Below, piece by piece: positions 24,002-30,944 of a stretch of 33,068 nucleotides of DNA (the stretch's first letter is position 1; the number at the start of each line of letters is the position of its first letter). Below the pieces are notes generated by a model, which was not told where the DNA came from, ran no database searches, and worked only from the letters and a program-made list of their open reading frames with translations. The stretch is from Candidatus Marispirochaeta associata (GTDB lineage Bacteria > Spirochaetota > Spirochaetia > JC444 > Marispirochaetaceae), in contig JWTM01000046.1 of the NCBI GenBank assembly GCA_001749745.1, positions 1 to 33,068 on the forward strand, read 5' to 3'. The position numbers and the translations under genes were made by a program.

Positions 24002-25402
24002 TTAACGATTGACATAGGAGGTGGCCAGATTCAGTCCTCCCGCGGCGATAGTCCGCGTTCCCAGATCGTCCCGGAAGAGCAGCGTCTCCCCGGCCAGATA
24101 CTCGATTTCTATACGGTGTTCGCCGGCGGGAAGCTCGAACTCTCCGGCAAAGGCGTAGGAGGGGAAGTAGCGGGAGGTCCGCAGATCCGCCTGTTCGGAA
24201 GCCTCGACCGCCACATCGGCCACGATCGCTCCCAAGAGTCCGGCGGCAAGGCCCTGGCTCTCGGCCTGTTTCTTCGCCTGCTGGGCCACAAGCCCTTTAA
24301 CGATGGTCCGGGTTACGGTCTTCATGAAGATGATCGGATATTTAACCTGAAAGGTCTCTTCGGCGATACGCTCCATGTTCTCTATCATCCCCAGCTCGCC
24401 GGAAGGCTGCCCGTCCACCAGGAGTCTGACCCTGCTTACCTGGGTGCCCTGAAGATCCATGTAGGGGAGCTGGAACTTGAAGCGGAAGCCAGATTCGATC
24501 CCGGGCCAGTAGAAGCTGGAGTAGTTCGTGGGAATGAGCACTCCCTCATCATCCTCCTCGTTGGTTACGATGGTGACCTGATTTGGTCCGGTAACCACGT
24601 AGAGAGTATTGGCTTTCTTGACCGGAGAACGGCCGGAGAAGGCGAGTACGCTCAGGCGCGGGGACTCGGCGGGCTCGATGGCCGTTTCCTCGATGGGCGG
24701 GGCGAAGTCGTAGATCTCCGGCTGGAGTTCATAGGCTTGAAGGAACTTGTTGTAGTCGATCCGGGCTCCGTCCCAGTCGCCTTCGGCCCGGTAGAGGAGC
24801 AGGCTCAGGTAGCGAGCCAGGGCGCTGTTGTAGAAGCGGCTCGATCCCGCCTCCAGATCGACGGCCGAATCATCCGATGCGGAGTAGCTCGCCGCTAAGG
24901 AGGCGTACTTATCCTCCAGGAGATTGAGTTTGGTGTTGACCCGTCTGACCTCGACGAAGCCGCCGTCCAGATCGCCCATTTTGAGAAAGTTGAGGGCCTT
25001 GAAGACATTGAGGTAGAGATCCTCGTAGTCCTCGCCGGCATAGTCCATAACCGTATCGTTTAGGAGCAGCGAGCCCGCCGCCTGGGTGACGCTCTTGGTG
25101 AAATACTCCTCGATCAGGAGTTCCGCCTCGTTGAGATACTGGATGCTCTGATCGAACTCTCCACCGTAATGGTAGAGCATCCCCACGTCCAGGAAGTAGA
25201 GGACCTTATCCCGGTCCTTGTAGAAATCGCTTCGGTCCTCGCCGCTCATGGACTGGGCGGCGTCGAGGTAGCGCCCCTCGTTGACGGCGTTGTCCACCTC
25301 GACGAAGGCTTCGTTTCTGGTGGTACAGCCGATGCCTACCAGCAGCACCAGACCCAAAAGGAGGATCCCTTTGAGGATCCTCCGATATTTGGTGCTTACC
25401 AT
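24002..25402 (-). CDS. COG3014-family lipoprotein with TPR-like N-terminus
   Basis: A 466-aa lipoprotein: signal ILLLGLVLLVGIGC (Cys26), then about 200 residues of helical repeat-like sequence (GRYLDAAQSM, GEFDQSIQYLNEAELLIEEYF, MGDLDGGFVEVRRVNTKLNLLEDKY). The C-terminal part is beta-rich and ends in FAGEFELPAGEHRIEIEYL. The family is uncharacterised but often sits beside LpoB and LPP20 genes in spirochaetes and proteobacteria. Its start overlaps the LpoB-like gene by seven bases. A role as scaffold in an outer-membrane or peptidoglycan-associated complex is inferred from context only. Confidence 0.82.
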   Translation of the reverse strand: MVSTKYRRILKGILLLGLVLLVGIGCTTRNEAFVEVDNAVNEGRYLDAAQSMSGEDRSDFYKDRDKVLYFLDVGMLYHYGGEFDQSIQYLNEAELLIEEYFTKSVTQAAGSLLLNDTVMDYAGEDYEDLYLNVFKALNFLKMGDLDGGFVEVRRVNTKLNLLEDKYASLAASYSASDDSAVDLEAGSSRFYNSALARYLSLLLYRAEGDWDGARIDYNKFLQAYELQPEIYDFAPPIEETAIEPAESPRLSVLAFSGRSPVKKANTLYVVTGPNQVTIVTNEEDDEGVLIPTNYSSFYWPGIESGFRFKFQLPYMDLQGTQVSRVRLLVDGQPSGELGMIENMERIAEETFQVKYPIIFMKTVTRTIVKGLVAQQAKKQAESQGLAAGLLGAIVADVAVEASEQADLRTSRYFPSYAFAGEFELPAGEHRIEIEYLAGETLLFRDDLGTRTIAAGGLNLATSYVNR

Positions 25403-26001
25403 TTAACGCGGCTCTGTTCGACCAGCTTCTTGATCTTCTTGGTTCCGATCCAGACCTTCTCGGAGGTCTCGATATTGATCAGCTCCATATCGACCTGATA
25501 GAGGGTCGCCCGCTTGCCTTCGATCGCGTCAACCTGGGAGGTTATATTGCCGATCAGCATGAAGTCCGCGCCGGTCTCTTCCCCCAGACGCTTGATCGTA
25601 TCCTGCGAAGCCTCGAGCTGCTGATCCTCCTTCTCGGCCCGGACGCCCGCCCGTTCCTCGGGGTTGGCCACGAAGGTCACCTGCCCGCCGTTGATCAGCT
25701 CGCGCTCGATATCCTTAACGAAAGGAACGGTATCGATATGTTCGTTACTGCGGTTACGAATCTGCCCCACGATGATAACCGGTTTTTTGCCCTCCGCCTG
25801 ACGGAAATCGCCGAGCCAGGGCCGGCTGGTCATATCCCGGATCATCTCTTCGGCCACCAAACGGCTGTCGGTATCGTTCCAGCGTCCCGAGAGGTCGGTC
25901 TGGGTATCGGCGGCTGTACGCTGTACGCTGGTACCGGTGGTTGTGCATCCTGCGAGGACGAGGACAGAAAGGGTTAAAATGATAATAATCTTCGATCGCA
26001 T
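25396..26001 (-). CDS. LpoB-like lipoprotein (penicillin-binding protein activator family)
   Basis: A 201-aa lipoprotein with signal MRSKIIIILTLSVLVLAGC (Cys19), a short polar linker and an LpoB-type domain: KPVIIVGQIRNRSNEHIDTVPFVKDIERELI (about 73-103), ETGADFMLIGNI and VDMELINIETSEKVWIGTKKIKK. In E. coli, LpoB spans the periplasm to stimulate PBP1B; the partner here is unknown. It leads the operon. AAGGAG lies about 12 bases before the ATG, a long gap, and a good promoter lies upstream. Confidence 0.83.
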   Translation of the reverse strand: MRSKIIIILTLSVLVLAGCTTTGTSVQRTAADTQTDLSGRWNDTDSRLVAEEMIRDMTSRPWLGDFRQAEGKKPVIIVGQIRNRSNEHIDTVPFVKDIERELINGGQVTFVANPEERAGVRAEKEDQQLEASQDTIKRLGEETGADFMLIGNITSQVDAIEGKRATLYQVDMELINIETSEKVWIGTKKIKKLVEQSRVKW

Positions 26002-26042
26002 AACTATTTAACGCTCCTTTTGTGCCAAGGTGTTACCCTCAA

Positions 26043-26071
26043 AGCATAGTTAATGATATAGCACGGGTCAA
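26043..26071 (-). promoter_or_regulatory. Promoter of the LpoB/COG3014/LPP20 operon
   Basis: On the minus strand TTGACC (26071-26066) and TATGCT (26048-26043) are 17 bases apart, and the start falls about 35 bases before the LpoB ATG. Confidence 0.7.
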
Positions 26072-26102
26072 GCTGCTTTTCATGTAGGTTTCCTAAGAAT
26101 AG

Positions 26103-26247
26103 GGTTCCTGAATCATATTCTCCTGTTGAACAACGAGCCGGGAATACCTGCAAGAAGAAACCCCTTCACTAAGTGAATAACGTTCCGGGGCCTCTTCTTT
26201 CCGGTATTCCCGGCTTCCCTCTAGGAAGAGAATATGATTAAAGAACC
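26103..26247. repeat. Long imperfect hairpin 1 with conserved loop
   Basis: A 145-bp inverted repeat. The outer arms pair over AATCATATTCTC, an inner perfect 12-bp stem joins GCCGGGAATACC (26137-26148) with GGTATTCCCGGC (26203-26214), and the top stem is AAGAAGA..CCCC against GGGG..TCTTCTT. The loop contains CACT, AAGT, then GAATAACGTT (26175-26184) before CGGGG. The same loop recurs in hairpin 2 (26299-26386) on a different stem. It carries no open reading frame. A structured RNA or mobile DNA hairpin is possible. Confidence 0.7.
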
Positions 26248-26298
26248 ATCCTCAGAATGCTACTGCAAAGACCTTGATCCCTGCTACCGATATAGCTA

Positions 26299-26386
26299 GG
26301 CTCATGAATAGGATGATTACGAGAAAAGACCCCCTGCACTGAATAACGTTTCGGGGGTCATTCTCTCCATCATCCTGTTCATGGCC
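26299..26386. repeat. Long imperfect hairpin 2 with conserved loop
   Basis: An 88-bp inverted repeat whose arms of about 35 bases pair over ATGAA.AGGATGAT, GAGAA and GACCCCC with few mismatches. The loop is TGCACT-GAATAACGTT (26341-26350) followed by TCGGGGG, matching hairpin 1, while the stem sequence is unrelated to that of hairpin 1. The remaining gene-free sequence 26387-26486 shows nothing else clear. Confidence 0.7.
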
Positions 26387-26486
26387 GGATTCCGAAGGTG
26401 GTAGTGTGATCATTTCTATCAACTATCTGTGCTCCTGAGGGGGTTATTTTGTCAACTTGCTGAAGCAACAAGGGGTCTAAGCTCCT

Positions 26487-26521
26487 TTTACTAGGCAAGA
26501 AATCGGAGTATACTAAAGGAG
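26487..26521 (+). promoter_or_regulatory. Start region of Bdr-like gene 1
   Basis: TTTACT (26487-26492), 16 bases, TATACT (26509-26514), then AAAGGAG (26515-26521) with no gap. ATG codons follow at 26522 and 26528. The ribosome binding site touches the first ATG, so the second (six-base spacing) is the real start. Confidence 0.55.
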
Positions 26522-26527
26522 ATGACC

Positions 26528-27130
26528 ATGGAATCATTGGCGGACATCCTGGAATCCGACCTGACCGAGGCGGTGGAAGTCAAGAACCCCCGTTCTCTGC
26601 ACCGTTACATTACCATTTTGACGGCCAATCTGGTTCAGCGAGATCAGAACGATCGGGAACACTCCGAGTTTAGAGAGGCGATCGTCCGTATCGACACCCG
26701 CATAGAAGAGGGTTTCCGCCGCATGGATGAGCGCTTCATCGCTGTGGATAAACGCTTTGAGTCGACGCAGAAGTCGATGGCCGAGCGTTTTGAGTCGATG
26801 CAGAAGTCGATGGCCGAGCGTTTTGAGTCGATGCAGAAGTCGATGGCCGAGCGTTTTGAGTCGATGCAGAAATCGATAGACGAGCGTTTTGAGTCGATGC
26901 AGAAATCGATGGACGAGCGTTTTGAGTCGATGCAGAAATCGATGGACGAGCGTTTTGAGTCGGTACAGAGGTCTATGGATAAACGTTTTGAAGCGGTGGA
27001 TAGGCGTTTCGACGACGTAAATAAGCGTTTTGATGCGGTGGATAAGCGCTTTACCTTGATGGTGGGACTTCTATCCTTGGGATTCGTGCTCCTGGCTACC
27101 CTCATGTCGGTCTACCAGTTCCTGGCATAA
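26528..27130 (+). CDS. Bdr-like coiled-coil membrane-anchored protein 1
   Basis: A 200-aa protein with a conserved N-terminal domain (MESLADILESDLTEAVEVKN, LHRYITILTANLVQRDQNDREHSEFREAI), a long coiled coil and one C-terminal membrane helix (LLSLGFVLLATLMSVYQFLA). The coiled coil has seven copies of an 11-residue unit of the type RFESMQKSMAE, then seven-residue RFDAVDK units. The layout of conserved head, variable-length repeats and C-terminal anchor resembles the Borrelia Bdr (direct repeat) proteins, whose function is unknown. It is the longest of five paralogs here; the others lie at 31290-33068. There is no signal peptide, so the head and coil should face the cytoplasm. Confidence 0.82.
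   Translation: MESLADILESDLTEAVEVKNPRSLHRYITILTANLVQRDQNDREHSEFREAIVRIDTRIEEGFRRMDERFIAVDKRFESTQKSMAERFESMQKSMAERFESMQKSMAERFESMQKSIDERFESMQKSMDERFESMQKSMDERFESVQRSMDKRFEAVDRRFDDVNKRFDAVDKRFTLMVGLLSLGFVLLATLMSVYQFLA
26753..26983 (+). repeat. 33-bp tandem repeat, seven copies
   Basis: Seven in-frame 33-base units beginning CGTTTTGAGTCGATGCAGAA encode the 11-residue coil unit. The central units are nearly identical, while the first and last have diverged, as expected for recent slippage or unequal crossing-over in the middle. Each unit change would shift protein length by 11 residues without a frameshift. Confidence 0.93.
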
Positions 27131-27194
27131 AACTCTCCATTCGAAGATCCTCAACACTCGCCCTGCTAGCACCATGTCAGAGTCATTCCAAGAT

Positions 27195-27391
27195 AAGGGG
27201 ATATTTTTTCCACGACGGGCACGACGAGGGACACGACACTATCGGATGCACCAGGGACCGGAGCGGCAGCCCGGACCGAGGGGCCGGCCTGCGGCGGGCG
27301 GCGCGGAGCAAGCCCGCTTGAGGAGGCCGGTATTGATCCCCGAGGGAGGACTACGAGCGGAGGGCCCGTCCGGTGCCCCAAATATCCCCTT
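27195..27391. repeat. 197-bp imperfect GC-rich palindrome containing a GTCGTG repeat
   Basis: The outer ends AAGGGGATATTT (27195-27206) and AAATATCCCCTT (27380-27391) are perfect 12-bp inverted repeats. Inside, GGGGCCGGCCT and AGGaGGCCGG pair, and GCGGGC/GCCCGC form an inner stem around 27290-27330. The interior is far richer in G+C than its surroundings. It lies between Bdr-like gene 1 and a lipoprotein gene and has no convincing gene. Confidence 0.6.
27210..27239 (-). repeat. GTCGTG-type repeat, copy H (inverted)
   Basis: CCACGACGGGCACGACGAGG is the reverse complement of the repeat motif seen at 29448, 29698, 30518, 31164, 31699, 32135 and 32590. It lies just inside the left arm of the GC-rich palindrome. 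Confidence 0.75.
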
Positions 27392-27448
27392 GAAAAGGCG
27401 CCGATTGGGGGCTACTCTTCTAGGGTACGACACGAGGGAGGAGAATTG

Positions 27449-27886
27449 ATGAAACGTCTATTGCCGCTGTTAGCCGCGGTACTGATTTTAGGGGCCTGTA
27501 CCACCGTTCCGACGGAGCGGGAGGGGCTTGAGTTTGTGGACCTGATCAATGCCGGGGAGTGGGAGGCTTTAAGCGAGAAGAGCGGCACCCCCTTCTTATT
27601 GGATACGGAGATGATCATGCGCGGCGCCGATATGGCCGAGTTCTGGCGCATCCTGGCCGAGGGGGGCTTCAGCTTCGGCGAGGCCGAGTTTGTGGTGATC
27701 GACGAGGAGGCGAGCTCATCCCGCTACGGATCGGGCCTGGAGATAGAGCAGTTCTTCGCCAAATACGTGCCCGAAGGGGCGGTAACCTTTCAGGTCGACG
27801 GCGGACCGGGACGCTTTTTTATGACCGTCGGTAAGGACGAGGAGCGGACCAACCGAATCTACGCCCTCGCCGGGCCGGTGGAGTAA
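27449..27886 (+). CDS. Small lipoprotein, 145 aa
   Basis: The signal MKRLLPLLAAVLILGAC ends in a lipobox (Cys17), so the protein is lipid-anchored and exported. The mature part (EGLEFVDLINAGEWEALSEKSGTPFLLD ... FFMTVGKDEERTNRIYALAG) looks like a small alpha/beta domain; the family is not recognised. ATG at 27449 is used rather than TTG at 27446, because GGGAGGAG is well spaced and the signal begins MKR. It lies 10 bases before the FecR-domain gene and is probably co-transcribed with it. Confidence 0.8.
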   Translation: MKRLLPLLAAVLILGACTTVPTEREGLEFVDLINAGEWEALSEKSGTPFLLDTEMIMRGADMAEFWRILAEGGFSFGEAEFVVIDEEASSSRYGSGLEIEQFFAKYVPEGAVTFQVDGGPGRFFMTVGKDEERTNRIYALAGPVE

Positions 27887-27896
27887 GGGGGATATC

Positions 27897-28931
27897 GTGC
27901 ACACAGTGAGCCAGAAAAGCATAGTCATACTGATTCTGATCCTCCTCCTCTGCACCGGACTCTTCGCCCAGGTAGCGACCATCGAGTACCTGGAGGGTTG
28001 GGTCGATATAAAACGGCCCAACGGCGATACGGTCGAGGCCCTGATCGGCGACGCCCTGTTTAAGGACGATACCGTGATTACCGGGGACGACGGCACCGCC
28101 ACCCTGACCAAGGATGATCAGGCGGAGATTATCATTAGCCCCAACTCGGTCTTCTCGATTCGAGAGATCGACTCCGGGGGCGAGAAAGAGACCGTCATGC
28201 ACACCGCCTTAGGGTCGATCAAGTTCAAGTTCCTGCGCCTCTTCGGCCGAGAGCCCAAGATTTCGACCCCCAGCACCGTAGCGGGCGTACGGGGCACCGA
28301 GTTCACCGTCTACGCCGGCGACGAAGGCTCCGCCCTCTTTACCGTCGACTCCGGCGAGGTGATCGTCACCAGCCAGGGCGTACCGGTCGTGCTGGTGGAA
28401 GACGAGGGGGTGGAGGTGAAAGCCGGCCGCGCCCCGGGAGCGAAGTTCGAGCTCAAAGGCCGTCCCATCGACTACTCCGCCTGGAACAGCGAGAAACAGC
28501 AGGAGTTTTCCGCCGATCCCATCCAGGGCCTCTTGGGCATCGAGAGGCAGATGGAGGAGTATATTAGGGAGGTGGAGAATCTAAAGGAGAATTTTCAATC
28601 TTCACTAGAAGATATTAAGGAAGGAAGAAACGAGTACCAGAAGATTAAACAAGAATCAGGTGATGATGCTGCCACAAATTTTTACCAGGACAATGTAGTC
28701 CCTATCGAGACAGAAGCTGGAGCACTAAATCAGAACCTCCGTTACTTTATACTTTCCGCTTATTCTCTTGATAGATACGTTTTAGGCAAACAGTACCTGA
28801 ATACAAAAGCATATGAACTGACGAAAAAGATCTCTAAAGCTGAGGCTCAAGAAATTTATTCGATAATTAACAGAATAAGCGAATCCTTCTGGAGTGCAGC
28901 CGATACATATATTGGCGCATTTGATATTTAA
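27897..28931 (+). CDS. FecR-domain exported protein with divergent C-terminal third
   Basis: A 344-aa exported protein. The signal peptide IVILILILLLCTGLFA is followed by a FecR-type domain (about 27-170): VEALIGDALFKDDTVITGDDGTATL, AEIIISPNSVFSIRE, ISTPSTVAGVRGTEFTVYAGDEGSALFTVDSGEVIV. These stand-alone periplasmic FecR domains are not the iron-siderophore sensor FecR. From about residue 222 (base 28560) the base composition turns AT-rich and the sequence becomes helical (EEYIREVENLKENFQSSLEDIKE). This suggests a chimera or a foreign tail. The GTG start has AAGGGGG before it. Confidence 0.82.
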   Translation: MHTVSQKSIVILILILLLCTGLFAQVATIEYLEGWVDIKRPNGDTVEALIGDALFKDDTVITGDDGTATLTKDDQAEIIISPNSVFSIREIDSGGEKETVMHTALGSIKFKFLRLFGREPKISTPSTVAGVRGTEFTVYAGDEGSALFTVDSGEVIVTSQGVPVVLVEDEGVEVKAGRAPGAKFELKGRPIDYSAWNSEKQQEFSADPIQGLLGIERQMEEYIREVENLKENFQSSLEDIKEGRNEYQKIKQESGDDAATNFYQDNVVPIETEAGALNQNLRYFILSAYSLDRYVLGKQYLNTKAYELTKKISKAEAQEIYSIINRISESFWSAADTYIGAFDI

Positions 28932-28945
28932 AGGAGAAAAGAGTA

Positions 28946-29350
28946 ATGAAGAGAACAATTTACATAAGCGTTGCCATTGCGATAATAATTTTCATGTCAG
29001 CCTGCGATATGGTGACACCGGTATCAAGAACTGAGCGGCTCGGTATGTTCATAGATGATTTAAACGTTACCGCAAACCATTCTCAGATGCCAGAACATTT
29101 TTCGCAAGCCAATATGGGTGGAGGCTGGAGTAAAGTTACTGATTCATCGTATTGGTCAAGCAGTGCTGATGGTTGGGATAGAATCCCATTCAGCTATACA
29201 ATCACATCTCAGTCTGGGAATACAATCACCGCAAGCCTCACTCCAAATGGATTCTCTGCAGAGACATTTGATTTCTATTTTGTAGAGGAAGAAGAGGATA
29301 TCTGGAAGATCTATCAGGTAGATAGGTTAGGGACACCAATTATTCAATAA
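28946..29350 (+). CDS. Small lipoprotein, 134 aa
   Basis: The signal MKRTIYISVAIAIIIFMSAC carries a lipobox (Cys20). The mature domain is short and beta-rich with many Ser/Thr/Trp (SKVTDSSYWSSSADGWDRIPFSYTITSQSGNTITASL) and ends acidic (FYFVEEEEDIWKIYQVDRLG). The family is not recognised. It follows the FecR gene by 14 bases with AAAGGAG before the ATG, and a strong terminator follows. It lies wholly within the AT-rich segment. Confidence 0.78.
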   Translation: MKRTIYISVAIAIIIFMSACDMVTPVSRTERLGMFIDDLNVTANHSQMPEHFSQANMGGGWSKVTDSSYWSSSADGWDRIPFSYTITSQSGNTITASLTPNGFSAETFDFYFVEEEEDIWKIYQVDRLGTPIIQ

Positions 29351-29380
29351 AACAACTCTCTGTGGGCGTATATCAATAAT

Positions 29381-29408
29381 ACCGGGAGTTTAACCTCCCG
29401 GTTTTTTG
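29381..29408 (+). terminator. Rho-independent terminator
   Basis: ACCGGGAG (29381-29388) pairs with CTCCCGGT (29395-29402) around a six-base loop and is followed by a T-run. It ends the lipoprotein/FecR/lipoprotein unit. Confidence 0.9.
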
Positions 29409-29447
29409 TTTCTTGCAGGATATTTCCGAAATCCGATACTTTTTTTT

Positions 29448-29520
29448 GTCGTGTCCTCCGTCGTGACTGTCGTGGTTAAACTTTCTTCCAAAGAATCCAT
29501 TAACCACGACGGACACGACA
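29448..29520. repeat. GTCGTG-type repeat, copy A (full inverted form)
   Basis: GTCGTGTCCTCCGTCGTGAC, then tGTCGTGGTTAA, then a 20-base centre with CCAAAGAATC, then TTAACCACGACGGACACGAC. The two ends form an inverted repeat. Copy B (29698-29770) is almost the same. The gene-free span 29409-29781 is made up mainly of copies A and B and a 12-bp inverted repeat. Confidence 0.85.
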
Positions 29521-29575
29521 TTCACTACACCGGATCGGAGGAGAATAAAGACTCTGCAAATCGCGACCAAAAAGA

Positions 29576-29610
29576 CTATACGTATACCTCTACAGAAAGT
29601 ATACGTATAG
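29576..29610. repeat. Perfect 12-bp inverted repeat of TATACGTATA type
   Basis: CTATACGTATAC (29576-29587) and GTATACGTATAG (29599-29610) are perfect inverted copies 11 bases apart, and each arm is itself nearly palindromic. There is no T-run, so it is not an obvious terminator. It could be a protein-binding site or a hairpin between repeat copies A and B. Confidence 0.7.
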
Positions 29611-29697
29611 ATTCGAAATAAGCTTTTGACGGGAAAACAGCGGCGCTATCCGCCGGTTAACTGACAAACTTTGAAATCCCAAATACCAGCCTCTTCC

Positions 29698-29770
29698 GTC
29701 GTGTCCTCCGTCGTGACAGTCGTGGTTAAACTTCCCTCCAAAGAATCATTTCACCACGACGGACACTACA
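29698..29770. repeat. GTCGTG-type repeat, copy B (full inverted form)
   Basis: The same arrangement as copy A, with a few substitutions: GTCGTGTCCTCCGTCGTGAC, agTCGTGGTTAAAC, centre CCAAAGAATC, then CACCACGACGGACACTACA. The near-identity to copy A, 250 bases away, points to recent duplication or gene conversion. Confidence 0.85.
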
Positions 29771-29781
29771 TCCGCGATAAT

Positions 29782-30360
29782 CTATTTAATTCTAAAGGCG
29801 TACTTACCGAAGAAACTTATCATACTAGATACCTCTTCGGCGCCGGAGACCTCCAAAGTGTTCGTCGCTTGGAAGTACTTAATTCCCAACAGAAAACCAT
29901 GATTACCGGAACCAAGATCTATCGCGGCAGAAATATCATATGCGTAACCTGATTCGCTATCATAAAACTCGATAGGCAAATCAGTCTGATTAGCGATAAA
30001 CGAGAATCCCAGAGAACCCGCAAGTTGCACCATAGGTACAGGGTAAAAAATCAGACTAGGGCCAACTAAATATGAGTTGAACTGAATATAATTCACATCA
30101 TCTTCAAATCGATGACCGATGCCTTCGATAACCCCAGCCAAATAAACTGGAGTACCTGCGAATGGACCGTAGCCAAGTTTAAAACCAATATCTACCGCGA
30201 TCTCATCGACACCGGAGCCAAAACTATCGGCGACGTCTACTCCATCGATCTCTGTGGTAGCCTGCCCTAATCCTAAACCAATATCAAAGTAGAGACCTTG
30301 CGAGAAAACAATAACAGGAAGGGAAACTAATAGAAAAAAGGTAATGAGAAACTTTTTCAT
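29782..30360 (-). CDS. Small outer-membrane beta-barrel-like protein
   Basis: A 192-aa exported protein. The signal peptide MKKFLITFFLLVSLPVIVFS is followed by alternating amphipathic strands with Gly/aromatic turns: GLYFDIGLGLGQATTEI, IAVDIGFKLGYGPF, VYLAGVIEGIGHRF, QLAGSLGFSFIA and HGFLLGIKYFQA, ending MISFFGKYAFRIK. The pattern and length fit an eight-stranded OmpA/OmpX-like barrel, though no family is identified. ATG is preceded by AGGAG at good spacing and by a plausible promoter. It is AT-rich like its neighbours and runs opposite to them. Confidence 0.75.
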   Translation of the reverse strand: MKKFLITFFLLVSLPVIVFSQGLYFDIGLGLGQATTEIDGVDVADSFGSGVDEIAVDIGFKLGYGPFAGTPVYLAGVIEGIGHRFEDDVNYIQFNSYLVGPSLIFYPVPMVQLAGSLGFSFIANQTDLPIEFYDSESGYAYDISAAIDLGSGNHGFLLGIKYFQATNTLEVSGAEEVSSMISFFGKYAFRIK

Positions 30361-30380
30361 GACAATCTCCTAATAAGTAA

Positions 30381-30409
30381 ATCTTATTCCAGAAAACGAA
30401 AATCAGCAA
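30381..30409 (-). promoter_or_regulatory. Probable promoter of the beta-barrel gene
   Basis: On the minus strand TTGCTG (30409-30404) and TAAGAT (30386-30381) are 17 bases apart, about 20 bases before the ATG. Confidence 0.45.
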
Positions 30410-30517
30410 GAAGATTATTTTTCTTTGCTTAATGCCATTTGTTGCTTCCTGAATATCGATCTTGTCTTTAATCTTTGTCAGAGTTAAGTATTCCAGATCA
30501 ATAGCATGCTAGTTCCT

Positions 30518-30550
30518 CCTCGTGTTCCCCGTCGTGAACGTCGTGGTTCA
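30518..30550 (+). repeat. GTCGTG-type repeat, copy C
   Basis: CCTCGTGTTCCCCGTCGTGA followed by aCGTCGTGGTTCA. It lies 25 bases after the stop of the GxxExxY gene and marks the right end of the AT-rich segment. Confidence 0.8.
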
Positions 30551-30574
30551 ACTATTTACATATAATCCCATCGC

Positions 30575-30937
30575 CTACAACACCAGGCGACGGAACTCCA
30601 ACCGTTCCGGCTGGAAGTTGAGTAGAAAGCCCAGCCTACAGCCGGACAGCTTAAGATAGTTAAGCAGCTGCGCCGAGTGCGCTGTGCCTAGCGCAGTTAC
30701 CGCCTTGATTTCCAGAACCACCAGGCCGTTTACCAGCAAATCAGCGAAGTACTCCCCCACTACCCTGCCCCGGTAGCAGACCTCAAAGGGTGCATTAAAA
30801 CCGACCGACGCCCCCAGCGCCTGCAGTTCATAAAAAAGCGCATTATGGTAGGGCTGCTCCAGCAACCCCGGGCCTAAGACCCCATGCACCGTAAACGCCG
30901 CATCCAGCACCAGCTTAGATTCTTCCGGATAGACCAT
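30575..30937 (-). CDS. GxxExxY-family protein (PD-(D/E)XK nuclease-like)
   Basis: A 120-aa protein of the GxxExxY family. The name motif is GPGLLEQPYHNAL (about 22-34), followed by FEVCYRGRVVGEYFADLLVNGLVVLEIKAV, whose D...E-x-K arrangement (ADLLVNGLVVLEIK) fits a PD-(D/E)XK nuclease core. The function is unknown. Similar genes in many bacteria are said to lie near short CACGA-rich repeats, as here. AAGGAGG lies before the ATG, but this ribosome binding site is part of the palindrome at 30945-31076 and could be hidden in the mRNA. The composition is again GC-rich, unlike the AT-rich segment next to it. Confidence 0.85.
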   Translation of the reverse strand: MVYPEESKLVLDAAFTVHGVLGPGLLEQPYHNALFYELQALGASVGFNAPFEVCYRGRVVGEYFADLLVNGLVVLEIKAVTALGTAHSAQLLNYLKLSGCRLGFLLNFQPERLEFRRLVL

Positions 30938-30944
30938 GCCCTAC

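Noticed and set aside
26103..26386. REP sequences tied to a RAYT transposase
   Set aside because: The hairpins are much longer than REPs, no GTAG/GGAG tetranucleotide sits consistently at the foot, and no Y1 transposase gene is in the window.
26753..26983. CRISPR-like or non-coding tandem repeats
   Set aside because: The 33-base units are directly adjacent without spacers and encode an in-frame coiled coil.
26644..27105. 153-aa minus-strand frame rich in SKRLST repeats (and similar frames opposite the other paralogs)
   Set aside because: It is the reverse shadow of the 33-bp repeats in the Bdr-like gene; the plus-strand proteins have conserved heads, anchors and ribosome binding sites.
29406..29952. 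Two short plus-strand frames (29406-29621 and 29671-29952) with similar VVSSVVTVVVK...HDGH peptides
   Set aside because: The similarity comes wholly from repeat copies A and B; the first overlaps the terminator and the second runs into the barrel gene on the other strand. Neither has a convincing start signal.
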